From Euptelea pleiosperma (taxonomy: Eukaryota; Streptophyta; Magnoliopsida; Ranunculales; Eupteleaceae): 64,000 bases of DNA. The translations under genes and the position numbers were made by a program. The stretch covers positions 7,963,700 through 8,027,699 of the forward strand of contig CM068547.1 in assembly GCA_035048495.1 (NCBI GenBank), in the 5' to 3' direction. The notes under the pieces are model-generated. The model made no database searches and was not told where the DNA came from. It worked only from the letters and a program-made list of their open reading frames with translations. This document shows positions 44,440-55,699 of this stretch, in pieces. Each line of letters opens with the position of its first letter. The first letter of the stretch is position 1.

Positions 44440-44745
44440 TCAACGTAAAAATAATGCCATGTGGCATACTTTTCAGGCCCACCGACCCATGAATGTCCGG
44501 TCCACTTCTAGGTAGAATCACACACCAAAAATCAGCCTGATTGATGATTTCTAGCCACTTTTGAAACTCATCCATAGGCCTGTTCATGAGGCCCATGATG
44601 AAAAGTGCTTGAATCCAATGGCTAGAAATCATTAATCAGTCTGATGTTTGGTATGTAGGTCCACCAATCTGTGGGCCAAAACGTTCATAGGGTAGCGAGC
44701 TCAAAAGAGTGTGCCACGTGCCATTTTGAGGGAGTCATGTATCAA
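44440..44745. repeat. Fold-back family copy
   Basis: The left arm has AATGCCATGTGGCATACTTT and CAAAAATCAGCCTGATTGAT. The right arm has TAGAAATCATTAATCAGTCT, GGTCCACCAATCTGTGGGCC and GTGTGCCACGTGCCATTTT. Confidence 0.65.
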
Positions 44746-44871
44746 TCTTTTATACAGAATTCTATATCATAGAATGGCTCTACTCATCCGGTTTATATTG
44801 AATCTTAGGCCAGTTATGAACCTATTAGCTGGCATTAAAAAAGTCCATATATCGGATGGCTATGATATTAG

Positions 44872-45346
44872 TAGGGCTGACAATGGATCGGATCGTCACG
44901 ATAACCCAATCCAATAACATCGGGTCTAGACCTATGAATCATAATCAGATGAGCTCTCAGATCGTTCGGACTATACCTTGATCCTATCCAGTAATGACCC
45001 GATCCAATATTACTAACAAAATATATAGAATTTTATTTCTATATAATACTTTTTATTAATAAAATAGATTATATTAATGAATGAATGCTGATGAAATCTA
45101 CTACCATTTGTTATTTGACTTAAAAATATATTTGTATTAAATTTTTAAAATAAAATTTACCGGCTTTATTGATCAAATCAACTCGATTATAGGTCGTCCT
45201 GATCCAATTAGTTCCGAGAGCTTATCGGATCAGGGTTGAATCTGAATTTGTGATCCAATAAGATGTTAGATCAGGTTTGACCTACCCTAATCCAATCCGA
45301 ACCCGAACCGGAACCCGAACCCGATCCCGATCCATCGACAACCCTA
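44872..45346. mobile_element. hAT-like MITE with TAGGGCTGACAATGG ends
   Basis: The ends TAGGGCTGACAATGGATCGG and the inverse of CCGATCCATCGACAACCCTA bound 475 bp. Next to them are GGATCGGATCG-type and CCCGAACCCG repeats. The flanks GATATTAG and GATATATG match at 6 of 8 bases. A simple CCCGAACCCGAT repeat lies at 45297-45335. Confidence 0.6.
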
Positions 45347-45354
45347 GATATATG

Positions 45355-46915
45355 GTATGGTACCCACCCCACCGACCAATTCCACCACCACCAAAAATGT
45401 GCACGTCTTTGGCACCTATATCTAAATATTTGTTTAATTTCGGGTGACATATTAGTATCCAAAGAGGGCCATCACACACTATGATATTCATAATGGAGCT
45501 TACACGTGTCCATGCATGATTTATGTGATATTCGTCTATATAAGATAGTAGGACAAAATGACAATCCCAACCTCCAATGGGGTTTATATAATAATATTAG
45601 ATATAAAACAAAAATCATCCTATTTATTTCTAGAAAGTTTTTGTCACTTTTTGGGTGTCTTAATTGACTAATTATGGGAAGATTTACTCTCTCCATAAGA
45701 ATCTTCCCTTTTATAGAGTAAAGCCTATATATAGGTTCATTTTTTTATGTAGATCCTATGGTTGAAATCGCATCAGATGGTAAGTCTTGACCTTTTTCAT
45801 GTGTGGGCCTCACCATTTGACTAATAACCATTGATTTCTGCAAAGAAAAAGTTAAATTAAGACGGTTGAAATGACGAGGAGGAAGAGGATCAGTTGGTCG
45901 GCCATCCATATCTATGGATGGTAAGAACTTAAGGGACACACACCATTTCAACCAATTGGAGGGAGACACAACTCCCGTATGAGTAGACCCATGTGTCAAA
46001 AGTCTTGGACCCAGAGGGGACACCGTGTCCTTTGATTTGAAGGTCGTATCGTTTCTGGTCCTTCTTAGAGGAGACGTGTTCAAATAAGAAACGATTATCT
46101 TCAATATCAATCCAGGTGCGGGACCACCTGGATTTTCAGGAACAAGACAAGTCAGAAATCAATGTGAGAATAGTAGATCTAATGGGTGATGATTTAAGAG
46201 AGGAGAAATGATATGGTACCAATAACATATCTCTACCCTACACTTGGCACAAGCCCCTCAATCTAAGTTGCATCAGCCAATTGATGGAAAGAAAAAAGCC
46301 TATTGATGGGTTGGTAAGGACCCTTAGATTGAGTTGATACAGGCAAGATACAATACAAAAATGGAACATCAATCGGACCAATAATCAACTGTTTTTTTAA
46401 CTAACTTTCCAACTACCCCTCTCTCTCTCTCCCCCAAAAGATACTTCTTCTAATCGTAAACTGATAAAAAAGACGGCAATAACCACGGCTAATCCCTTTG
46501 ATTTCACCTTCCATCCTTGATGATCTTTTGTCTCTTTCAACCCCCCCATGGCCCCACAAAGAGAAAACCTAACCCATAGAAGCAAGCACGTGTCACTCTC
46601 TCAAACGTCACAACCACGTGAGTTAGGTAGATTAATTTTTTTCTAGAAGGGAGTACAAGGAAAAATATGCCATATGAGGGACCTGATTGATTTCACAGGA
46701 GGAATATTAATTTTGGCATAAGAATGTACGTGCCTTACTCGTATAGGTCCCACTAATATGATCTTTTAATCAAAAATTGATTTGATCATCAGATGGATAT
46801 AAACCATCAACGGCCCATAGGACAATTCCTATCAAACACTGACCAATCAAATTTTCTTGAGATCTCCTATGCTTCCTGATCCTCGTCTGCCACGTCTGTG
46901 GAGGGGGAATTTTTT
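45355..46915. other. Intergenic DNA, no gene recognised
   Basis: Two short open minus-strand frames (45745-46110 and 46397-46585) show no recognisable domain, and the second rests on a TC/GA repeat. I see no RNA gene or terminal repeats. Confidence 0.35.
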
Positions 46916-46919
46916 ATAT

Positions 46920-47215
46920 GAAAGTTACTTGATGTGTCAATATGGGCCCCTCTAAAAATGCCACGTAACAAGTTTTTTCTGGCCCAAAAATCAGCTTGAT
47001 TGGTTATCTCTAGCCCATCACTTGTTAAGGAGTGATTCTAGCCATTGGATTCAAACATTTTTTTTGAGTACTAAATCAAACGTGTAGAAATCAATAATCA
47101 TCAACCAAGATGAATTTGCTGGGTAAAACTACCAATGCATGGGCCAAATATCCATGCAGTGATGGGCCCAAAAAAAAAAAGTGTGCTACGTGGCATTTAT
47201 AGACATGAAAAAAAA
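46920..47215. repeat. Fold-back family copy just upstream of the LOR gene
   Basis: The left arm has AAAATGCCACGTAACAAGT and AAATCAGCTTGATTGGTTAT. The right arm has AACCAAGATGAATTTGCTGG, CATGGGCCAAATATCCATGC and GTGCTACGTGGCATTTATAG. It ends about 190 bases before the LOR start codon. Confidence 0.6.
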
Positions 47216-47403
47216 TTCCCAGGTTGGAAAGTTAACTCTGGTCCTCTCGTCCTGACTCCAGCTGGCGTAAGAGGAGTTTTGGACTTTTGTCCCCCTGTCA
47301 CTATCACCACTTCCTGTATGGAAACATTTCGGACATTTTGAGTCTATAAACATCTGTCTTTGTGGTCTGTGTGTGTGTGAGAGAGAGAGAGAGAAAGAGA
47401 GAT

Positions 47404-49435
47404 ATGAAGAGGCTTCTTATCTCAAGATCTACATCAAGAGCAGTCCGAGTAGCAGACGGTGGTGATGGTGTTGAGCAGGAGTACCAGAAAGATGGAGCAA
47501 CAACGTCACTAACGGTGTGGAGGAAGTCACTTCTGCTCAGTTGCAATGGATTTACGGTGATCAATTCAGATGGAAATCTGGTGTATCGGGTCGACAATTA
47601 CATGAACGATCGCAGGGAAGAGTTCGTACTCATGGACGGTTCGGGGGAACCCCTCTTCACGTTGCGTCGCCAGGTAACATCCATCGCACTCTATCCACTT
47701 CTTCATCATTATTCAATAAGCCGTGTCAAGACTCAAGATAAGCCGTGTCAAAATATCCCAACCCAATATATTCATGGATCGGGCTCGGGGGACCCCCATT
47801 TTTGACACCCATTTTGGTGTACCCACATGGAAGATGAATCAATGGCTGATTTTTGGTGGGATGATCCTCACAGAAGTTCAAATCATTCTTATATTCATAG
47901 ACTGGTTTAAAAGCTGAAGAATTATGGACCGTCGATTTTTACCATGTAACTTGAAAGCCACATTTGATGGGGTTAGAAATTTCAGAATGGGGCTGATTTT
48001 TTGTTGGGGTGATCTATATGGTGAGGAGATCATCCTGACCGAAAATCAGCCATTGATTCATCTTCTATATGGGTACGCCAAAATGGGTGTGCCCCGAGCC
48101 CGACCCCATATTCATTAGGGGTGTCAATTTTACCTGTTTTAACCGAATCAGAACCGCAATCGAAAACGTTCTGGATCCACATTTCGAGAACCGACTAAAA
48201 AAGATCTGGAATTGTAACCGAACCAAAAATAACAGGTCTGGTTCTGGGCCGTGGCGGAGCCAGGGGACGACTGCCCACCCTCAACTTGGAATTTTTGCAC
48301 ATCTCAAGGTGTACAGTTTGAGCAAGCCAAACACTCTTACGTTGCCCACACCTCAACTTTAGTGTTTGGTCCATCCCTAGGTGGACGAAAGTATTTGCCA
48401 CGTGCAACACTCTTAGAGACCACTGACCGCATGGATGTCATGTTTGGCCCATCCCTATGTGGACCTATATATATAGCAAAAATGTGCCTCATTAGTGTTT
48501 TCTAACATTCCGATCTAAAAGTACCCCAAATTATGTTTGAATCAAACGGTTAAAAATATTCCCATGAAAAATAGTCAAATTCAATGGTTGGAAATCACTA
48601 ATAATCAGGCTGGTTTTTTTGTCTAGGGAAGGGCCAAACATCCATATGGTCAGTGGTCTCTAAGTGTGTGTCAGGTGGCCCATACTATGGTCCATCACCA
48701 ACATTGGATGACTCAAATAAAATAAAAAATTGGCTCCCAATGAAAAGAATAATTAGAAAGCTTGCCACTTTGCCCACCCTTGAACAAAATCTTGGTTCCG
48801 CAGCTGGTTCTGGGTACCCAAAACCGACAGAACCAGTACCGATATATAAATATAGTATTAAAATTATAATACTATCAAGATTTGCACCAATATACCCGAA
48901 ACCGAATAATCGGTTCTGATTCTGGATCCATCATTTCGAGATTAGGGCCGAACCAGAACCAACCCATTGACACCCATTGCTTGCCAAAATACAAGAGCTT
49001 TTATTTGCTTCTTTCTCTGTGATTTTGATGAAGTTGTGTCAACAAATTAGTTGGATTTTTGTCTACCAGAAACTTTGGTTGGTAGATAATTGGCTTGTAT
49101 TCGAAGGAGACGTCCATGACAGCTCGCCAAAAAAACCGATTTGGTATGTAAGGAAGCACATTAATCTGCTACACGCCAATTCAAATGTGCTAGCTCACGT
49201 GTTTCTTGGCTCCTCCAACAAGAGATCAGCCTACACGATTGAAGGTTCATACAGGCAAAGATCGTGCCAAGTGTTAGACAAGTCAAGGAGGGTGGTAGCT
49301 GAGATCAAGAGGAAGGAAGCGATGATCGGTGGAATCTCTTTTGGGGTAGATGTTTTTCTTTTGATCGTACGGCCAGGATTTGATTCAGGTTTTGCAATGG
49401 CATTAATTTTACTACTGGATCAAATGTTCTCCTAG
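47404..49435 (+). CDS. LOR: LURP-one-related (LOR, DUF567) protein, two exons
   Basis: Model: join(47404..47673,49070..49435), GT-AG, phase 0, 211 aa, which is a typical family length. The fold is the Tubby-like beta-barrel of LURP-one-related proteins; Arabidopsis LURP1 is needed for basal defence against an oomycete, while most other members have no known role. Family marks are LTVWRKSLLLSCNGFTVINS, DGNLVYRVDNY and LMDGSGEPLFTLRR in exon 1. In exon 2 they are KLWLVDNWLVFEGD, SAYTIEGSYRQRSCQV, VVAEIKRKEAM and the C-terminal FLLIVRPGFDSGFAMALILL helix. The ATG follows a GA repeat (47379-47401), and in-frame codons before it only encode that repeat. The 1.4 kb intron is full of transposon DNA but leaves the splice sites intact. 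The fold is confident; the subfamily number is not. Confidence 0.93.
47795..48090. repeat. Palindromic element in the LOR intron
   Basis: CATTTTGGTGTACCCACATG on the left is mirrored by ATGGGTACGCCAAAATGG on the right. Both arms then read through GAAGATGAATCAATGGCTGA and its inverse. It belongs with the elements at 9872 and 43060. Confidence 0.7.
48116..48976. mobile_element. TAGGGGTGTCAA hAT-type element in the LOR intron, with nested insert
   Basis: The left end TAGGGGTGTCAATTTTACC and right part CCAACCCATTGACACCC relate it to the element at 7551. Both flanking parts contain GAACCAGAACC or CCGAACC units. An unrelated segment starting GCCGTGGCGGAGCCAGGGG (48250) runs to about 48808 and contains a fold-back family copy (48370-48700). 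No duplication is clear, so the outer boundary is less certain. Confidence 0.6.
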
Positions 49436-49518
49436 TTTATTTATTTGCTATATAAAAAACACTTGCTCTCCAACGCCCCTTGTATATACCGATTCCGTGT
49501 AAACAAAAAATAATAGGT

Positions 49519-49523
49519 AAAAA
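49519..49523 (-). terminator. RNA polymerase III terminator of the tRNA gene
   Basis: Six bases past the tRNA 3' end, the minus strand carries a run of five T, the standard Pol III stop signal. Confidence 0.7.
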
Positions 49524-49529
49524 CAGCGG

Positions 49530-49602
49530 TGGAGATGCGGGGTATCGATCCCCGTACCTCTCGCATGCTAAGCGAGCGCTCTACCATCTGAGCTACATCC
49601 CC
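49530..49602 (-). tRNA. tRNA-Ala (anticodon AGC)
   Basis: The 73-nt cloverleaf folds perfectly. The acceptor stem GGGGATG pairs with CATCTCC, including the G3:U70 pair that identifies alanine tRNA. The D arm reads GTAGCTCAGATGGTAGAGC. The anticodon stem CTCGC/GCGAG encloses TTAGCAT, with AGC at 49567-49569, and the T stem CGGGG/CCCCG encloses ATCGATA. There is no intron and no encoded CCA, as expected for a plant nuclear gene. It is convergent with the LOR gene, whose stop codon lies 167 bases away. Confidence 0.98.
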
Positions 49603-50055
49603 ATATATACTTTTGTAATTATATTATTATTTATTCTCTGTTTCAATAGGAATTCAAAAAGATATTCTTGTAACTTGTTCCATGTCTCATGTAAAAGTCA
49701 ACAATGCTGTCACATCACCAAACAGTCCATGTCATCGTCTTATGTGGCAGAAATGTCACATCCACGCCATATCATCGCCCATGTCAGACATGCTCACCCA
49801 GAGAAAAGATTCGCTAACTTTGAAGGTCCCCCTCCCAAAATGTCTAGCCCAATGTTCTAAAACTCAAAACTCGGGCTCGACTCGGAAGTCCATCGGGTCG
49901 AATCACCTAGGAAATCCATGTCTATGAGTTGATAACCTCCACGGGCGAGTGGAATATAGAAATGGTGCAACAGATCCCCCGCTATTAGCGATTCTATTTC
50001 TGAAACCTCTATCAATTCCAAACTTATGCATGACCTTATTTTCTGGTACCCTACC

Positions 50056-51760
50056 CTCATCCAAAGGGTAGTTTTCTATCCGATCAGCCTACCACCAGAT
50101 TCATATTCAAATCCGACAATCCAATCAAATTCTCTGCATGCAAAAGTTTGGACGATCATCTAGAAACTTCCTATTATCTGCCTGGCTCAATTTCTCATCT
50201 GGAGGTTTTGTGGGGATATCCTGCCCTCTCGTGCAAAGTTAGCCTCGAGAACTCCAAACATCAACCCTTTATGTCCTATTTGTAGCCATCTTTCTGAAGA
50301 TGTCATTCATGTAATATTTCAGTGCCTTGAGAGTGCCAGAGTATGGTTCGCTTTACAGCTTTCCCTCAGGACAGAGAATCTAAGGCTCTGTTTGGTACGC
50401 ATGCAAACCATTACGCATGCAATGGTTTGCGTGTGCAATGGTTTGCGCACCAATACTATTTTCTTGTGTTTGGTTCATACTAACTTTGCATATGCAAGTT
50501 TCAAATTTTACGCATTTTATATGCACTATCATGTGGTTCGTGTGTATGCTCACTTAGGAAAGCAAAAAATATGTGGGCCCCACATATTAAGTACGAAAAA
50601 AAATAATGAATTATCCGTGGGCCCCACATAGTTGAACATGAATATCAAATTTTCAAAAACGAAAAATGAAAAAAACAGAAAAATAATGGGCAATGACAAA
50701 AATAACGGACATTTTCTTTTTCACAAAATTTTTCAAAAAATAATGGTTGTTATTTTTCAATATATTTTTTCAGCATTTTAACGGTATATAACGTAACGAG
50801 GGAGGACTGAATCCCTTATGGCAAAAATAACGGCTGTTGTAACGGATTCAGACCTCCCATGTTACATTATGTACTGTTAAAATGGTCAAAAAATAAAATA
50901 TCGTTATTTTCTGTTGTAACGAAAATAACGACCATTATTTTTTGAAAAAAAAATTGTGAAAAAATGGCCATTATTTTTTGTTATTTTTTTCTATTTTTTC
51001 GTTTTTTTAATTTTCAAATTTTAAATTCAAATTTCAAGGCCACTTCTTCTATTATATTTTTTTTTTTTTTGAAAAGATAAGGCTTGATTTGAGGAGATAT
51101 TGGATTTTAATTTGTACCTTATGCAAATTGTTTGCACAATGAGGTTGTGTAAACAATTGCTCAGGAGGTGAAATGGGTTTTTAATTGCTAAAGAGGGTGA
51201 GCATTCATTTGCTCGTGTGAACACTGATGCTGCTTGGCTTAAATCCACTTCTGGGACTGGGTTGGGATTCATCATTCGTAACTCAACGGAAGATTTGATC
51301 TTAGTGGGAGGAAGAGAAAACAGAACCATCTCAGCGGAGGAGTCGGAGGCGAAGGCTAGCCTGAATGGTCTTGAGGAAGCAAAATAAAAGGTTTGCAGGA
51401 TCTTTTTGTGGAGCCGGACGCAAAAGATCTAGTGAGCCTACTCCAAAAAGGTTCATGTCAAACTGGTTGGTTAGTTTCAAGATGGTGTGCCCAGATTCTG
51501 CATATCTACTCTTCTTTTCAATTTGTTTGATGTGTATTTAATATATCTGATCATACTATTGCCCAGCAAGCCAAACACTTTCTTTCAGTTGTCACCTGGT
51601 CTAACGCTCCTCCTGCATGGCTTATCCAAGCGATTGCAGAGGATAAACGTCTGATTAAGAACATGGGCTGATCTTTTTTTGTAGTGTGTTGTTTTGTTTT
51701 GGAGTTCTTTTGGTCTAGTGGTTCATTTTCAATATAATCTTGCTTACAAAAAAAAATGTA
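50056..51760 (+). mobile_element. LINE fragment (zinc knuckle and RNase H), interrupted
   Basis: About 50190-50390 encodes GDILPSRAKLASRTPN, then CPICSHLSEDVIHVIFQC, the zf-RVT zinc knuckle of plant LINEs. About 51200-51390 encodes RVNTDAAWLKSTSGTGLGFI, then GRENRTISAEESEAKASLNG, the RNase H start. About 51390-51670 continues through LFVEPDAKDLVSLLQKG to AWLIQAIAEDKRLIKNMG and a stop. An A-rich tail lies near 51749. An insertion at about 50391-51060 splits it. Stops and frame changes mean it is dead. Confidence 0.8.
50391..51060. mobile_element. Insert in the LINE: Harbinger-like end plus TAACGG MITE arms
   Basis: The left edge AAGGCTCTGTTTGGTACG resembles Tourist/Harbinger ends and is followed by ATGCAAACCATT palindromes. 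From about 50690 to 51050 there are two facing arms of the CAAGGTTTAAA MITE family (CGTAACGAGGGAGG and GACCTCCCATGTTAC). I could not define its right terminus. Confidence 0.45.
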
Positions 51761-52429
51761 AAAAATATATCAAAAATATGTATAGAAAGATAACTCAAAG
51801 GCCCTAATTTTTTACAATCTAAGCTTGAATCATAGTCATTTTTTTGAAAAATAACAAAGAACGGAGATTTTAACATACACAAAAAAAAATTCTAAAGTAC
51901 TTAGAAATTGAATTTTTCTATGAAATTTGGTGTGAGAATAGTCGTATGATTTGGGAAAACATGGGCTTTGGAATCACCTGAAAAGGATCTCCAAAACTCA
52001 AGCTATGCTCGATTTACTCACGAGTCCCTTTTAAGATTTGTGCAATTCCCTTGTAGCCGTGCATGGGCATTCTAACCAGTCTTTACCCAAGTGTAGGACC
52101 AAACCTTCTCTCTCTTTGAGGGGAAAAGGAAGGCACCTCAAGGTACCTTATTCTACGCAGTACTTGTTGTGTCTGACACCCTTTTCTAGGGAGAAAATAA
52201 TCTCCCAATTAGGAACCACTTACATCGGGGGTAGGACTTACATCCCAAAACCATATATATAAAGTACTGGAATCAAGGCAAGAGATTCCAAACCTTACTA
52301 TTGGGGACCTAAATGGAACTCTGTCAAAATTTTCATTTGAAATCCTAACAATTTGGGACCAAAGGTTCAGTAGGGAACTTGACCAAGAGTCTCTCATCTA
52401 AAATCTTGTGCCTCAAATCAACAAGGATC

Positions 52430-52812
52430 TAAGGGTGTCAACAGGTTGGTTCCGGTTCGGTTCCTAAGGTGGCCAGAACCGGATCGGTTCGGTTCCATAA
52501 CGGTTCCAGTTCTCAAAGTGATTGATCCGGAACCAGAACGGATTATGTATTTCTGTCGGTTCTGGTTCTGGGTATAATGGGCCAAATCTTGAGAATATGA
52601 GAGTTTTTACACTATATTTATACATCGGTACCAGTTCTTATCGGTTCGGTTCCGGTTCTTATCGGTTTTGGTTCCATATTAGACTACTCGGAACCGGAAC
52701 CATTATTTTCGGTTCGGTTCCGGATCTGGTTCCTTTTTAAGCAGTTCCCAAAAATGTGGAACTGGAACCAATGTTTTCAGTTCCGGTTAAACAGGTACAA
52801 TTGACACCCCTA
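52430..52812. mobile_element. hAT-type MITE with GGTTCCGG repeats, second copy
   Basis: The ends TAAGGGTGTCAA and TTGACACCCCTA are flanked by a perfect 8-bp duplication CAAGGATC (52422-52429 and 52813-52820). It is 383 bp long and about as repeat-rich as the copy at 7551-7969. Confidence 0.9.
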
Positions 52813-52820
52813 CAAGGATC

Positions 52821-53579
52821 TATGTCAACTACAATTACTCCTAAAGTTCATACTAGAGAATATATGTACCCTTCCAAAGAAGAACACCCCCAAATCCTCC
52901 GTTGAGGAGGATGTCACACACTTATCTGACTCCTACTAAGAAAGAAATACACATTTCCTTGATTGTAGTAAGGTTAACTCCTAATGCTTCCAAGCATGCA
53001 GGTACGCCATACAAGTCATATGTATTGTAAATAAAATGGGTTCTAATTTCGATGGAAGAAATCAAAAAAAAAAATAAAGAGGAATGAGAAAGATGATCAA
53101 TGGTCTCCAAGGCTCAAAAAATTACAATGCCTTTTAGACGATATTTCTCGCCCTCCAATCAAAATTGTCAGTGCACAAAGGGTGTAGAGAGAACCCCTTC
53201 AGAGTTGGAAGAATCAATCGCGGACCTCTTTTATATATTTGTCAAGAAAACCGTACTCTTAGCCCAACCATAATTACTAAGCTCCACTAGATAATGGAAA
53301 TGCTGGTTGGACGCCGGATATGGATTCCACAAAACGAAATACAACAAAGGATCAAAAGAAGTCAAATATGAAGGGAGAGAATGCTTTAGAGTTGGAAGGG
53401 TAAGGAGGCAATCGAAGCACATCGAAGGTGCTAGCCGGACGGCTAGGGATCAAATCTTTGGAATAGGGGCTAGGTGGGCCGTACAACCAGCAGATCTTTC
53501 ACTTAGAGCTCTTTCTCAGGTGTTCTGCCTCACACAAGGTGGGGTGGACCGGTGCAGCATGAGTAAGATTTTCATGGGC
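52821..53579. other. Unassigned DNA next to gypsy fragments
   Basis: I see no recognisable coding sequence here. Position suggests that some of it may be decayed gypsy sequence, but no motif supports that. Confidence 0.3.
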
Positions 53580-53890
53580 ATGCCGTGATCTGTTCCGACG
53601 GACACTCAAAATCGACAGATTGTGTGATTTTTCATGAAATGGACCACCTAATTTGCAGTCATTCTAACATAAGACATGGCTTCAATCATTTTTGTGAAGT
53701 AGTCTATGGCTAACGGTATATATTCATGTCCATTAGATGCTTTTGGATTCATTCTCCCACAATCACGTCCAAATCCCATTTCGCAAATGGCCATGGTGTT
53801 GTAAAATTATGCAGTTCTGATGTCGGTGCATGGATGCATGTGGATTTGGCATAGTGAAGAAATACTCTTTCTCAGATGATATAATCGAAG
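53580..53890 (-). mobile_element. Ty3-gypsy integrase fragment
   Basis: The minus strand, across frameshifts, encodes IHAPTSELHNFTTPWPFAKW, then DLDVI, NPKASNGHEYIPLAIDYFTK and VHFMKNHTICRF. This is the start of the integrase core of plant Ty3-gypsy elements, from the zinc finger's end to the first catalytic Asp region. Several stops are present. Confidence 0.8.
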
Positions 53891-53928
53891 AGCTGTTCAA
53901 ATAATTACTCGACCAAAACCTCATCACT

Positions 53929-54111
53929 TTGTTGTTAGAAGTCAAGTGTCCAGCAAGGGCTGGAAATAACTACGATCCCAAATATTGTCGGTATCACCGT
54001 TTAATTAGCAAGTCAGTCAATGAAATGCTTCATTCTCAAATAAGATCCAAGCATCGGGAGAATGAGTCCAAGAAGCCAAGACTTTTTCCCTTCCTCATAC
54101 AACTTAAATGA
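53929..54111 (+). mobile_element. Ty3-gypsy gag-pol linker fragment, opposite strand
   Basis: The plus strand encodes KYCRYHRLISKSVNEM after DP, the conserved CRYHR motif of plant gypsy gag-pol polyproteins. It is on the strand opposite to the integrase fragment beside it, so the element has been rearranged. Confidence 0.6.
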
Positions 54112-54130
54112 AAAATAAACCAAAGTTTTA

Positions 54131-54725
54131 GGCCCTACTTGGTTCACTGCACTTGCACGTGCACTTGCACTGTAGTGCAAATATAGTGACTTGCACTGCA
54201 ATCACTTACAACGCAAGTCACTTACAACTGTTTGGTTCACGCCCTGTAAATAGTTGCAAATGAAGTTTAATTGATTGGTCGGTAGTGTATTGCAAAAGAA
54301 TGCAATGGATTATTTTATTTCTTGATTTTATAAAAAATACAAAATAAAATTATTATTGTTATCATGTTGTTTCTATTATTTTTATTTTTATTTTTTGGAG
54401 GGGAAAGCTTGGGGTTAGGTGGCCCCGGCCAACTATATCAAAAAATAAAAAACTAAAATAAAAAATATAATAATAAAAGAAAAATCACAGTTATTAATAT
54501 TATTAATATTTTTTGGAAGAAAAAATGTTGAGCTAATACAATGCACCCACTTCCATAAGTTTTTGGGCTGCACTTGCTTGCATCTATTTTGTGAAGGAGT
54601 TTGCAAGGGCTTGGAACCCACTTACACGGCAGTTCGTTTGCCGCCTCCAACCAATCACTTGCAATCCCAAAATTGTGGCAAGTGAGTGCAATGCACTCAA
54701 TTTACTGTGTGAACCAAGCAGGGCC
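54131..54725. mobile_element. Tourist-like (PIF/Harbinger) MITE
   Basis: The ends GGCCCTACTTGGTTCAC and, inverted, GGCCCTGCTTGGTTCAC are flanked by TTA on both sides (54128-54130 and 54726-54728). A 3-bp TWA duplication with GGGCCTGTTTGGTT-like ends defines this class. The sub-terminal DNA repeats TGCACTTGCA. It is non-coding. Confidence 0.8.
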
Positions 54726-54728
54726 TTA

Positions 54729-55699
54729 ATCTCCAACGTAAGCTGCTCCACTTGAAGACTTTTGCTTTCAAACACCCTATTGTTCCTCTCCCTCCACAAT
54801 CCCTAAATAACCACCAAAGGAGTTGCCACTCTGTCACAAAGCAAGCTATTTATTGCAGAACATGAAGTTCGTACAATAGTTATAACAGGGCTTTTGGACG
54901 TAAAAATGAATAGTACTTGACATGTGGCATGACTTGGCTTTAAGAAGTAATTACATACGAAATTAACGTGCTAAACGTGATACACCTTGTTCTAAAAACA
55001 GACATGTGGATCACTCGTGTGGGCCCATGCAAGTATTAACCGAGTTACATATGCAGTTGGGCCCCAAACAATCAATGCCTTGTAATATGTGGGTCGTATA
55101 TATGTGGACCCCATGTATCATGTCAACCAAATATCAAGTGGGGTTCAAGGTGTTAGCATATCAAGGTCTCATGTGTCATGTGGATCACATGGGCTACACG
55201 CGTTATGTGATCAACATATCATGCCCCCACCCCACCCCTCTCCCTCAATTGCCACATGTCAATGTATAACTGCCATTATTTTCGTTATAAGGGCCGTTTT
55301 TTAAACCATGGGTGCAAGTACAGCGAGAGGTTGGTTGACGAAGAAGAACATACACTTGTGTTACTACAGCAAGAGGTTGGCAATTGCTTTTAGCTTAATC
55401 AGTACTATAAATTTCTATTGCCCACCCACCATCCAATGCTTTACACAAGGGAAAGACCCATTACTAACCACCCCCACCCCAAAACTACATGCCCTGTTAT
55501 ACACCATCTCCCATCCTATGACTTTACTGTTACAACATCAGCCTATCCACCCTGCCCAATAAACACTTGTAAAAACACCGCCGCCGCCGCCGCTCTCCTC
55601 TATCCTCATTCAACCTGCAAGATAACAACATCCCAACCTTAATAAACTCACTACCATTGCTCAAGAATGAGGAAGCTTTGGTATTGAAATCAGTACCCA
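54729..55699. other. Intergenic DNA downstream of the unknown minus-strand gene
   Basis: It contains one end of a CAAGGTTTAAA MITE (about 55260-55310, ending GGCCGTTTTTTAAACCATG) and a CCG microsatellite (55577-55594). On the minus strand, the first part downstream of 55700 is the 3' UTR of the unknown gene. Confidence 0.4.

Noticed and set aside
45745..46110. 121-codon open frame on the minus strand
   Set aside because: No recognisable domain, no splice context and ordinary composition; not enough to call a gene.
47362..47403. In-frame upstream extension of the LOR protein
   Set aside because: It begins at a GTG and encodes only the GT/GA repeat; the ATG at 47404 begins the conserved sequence.
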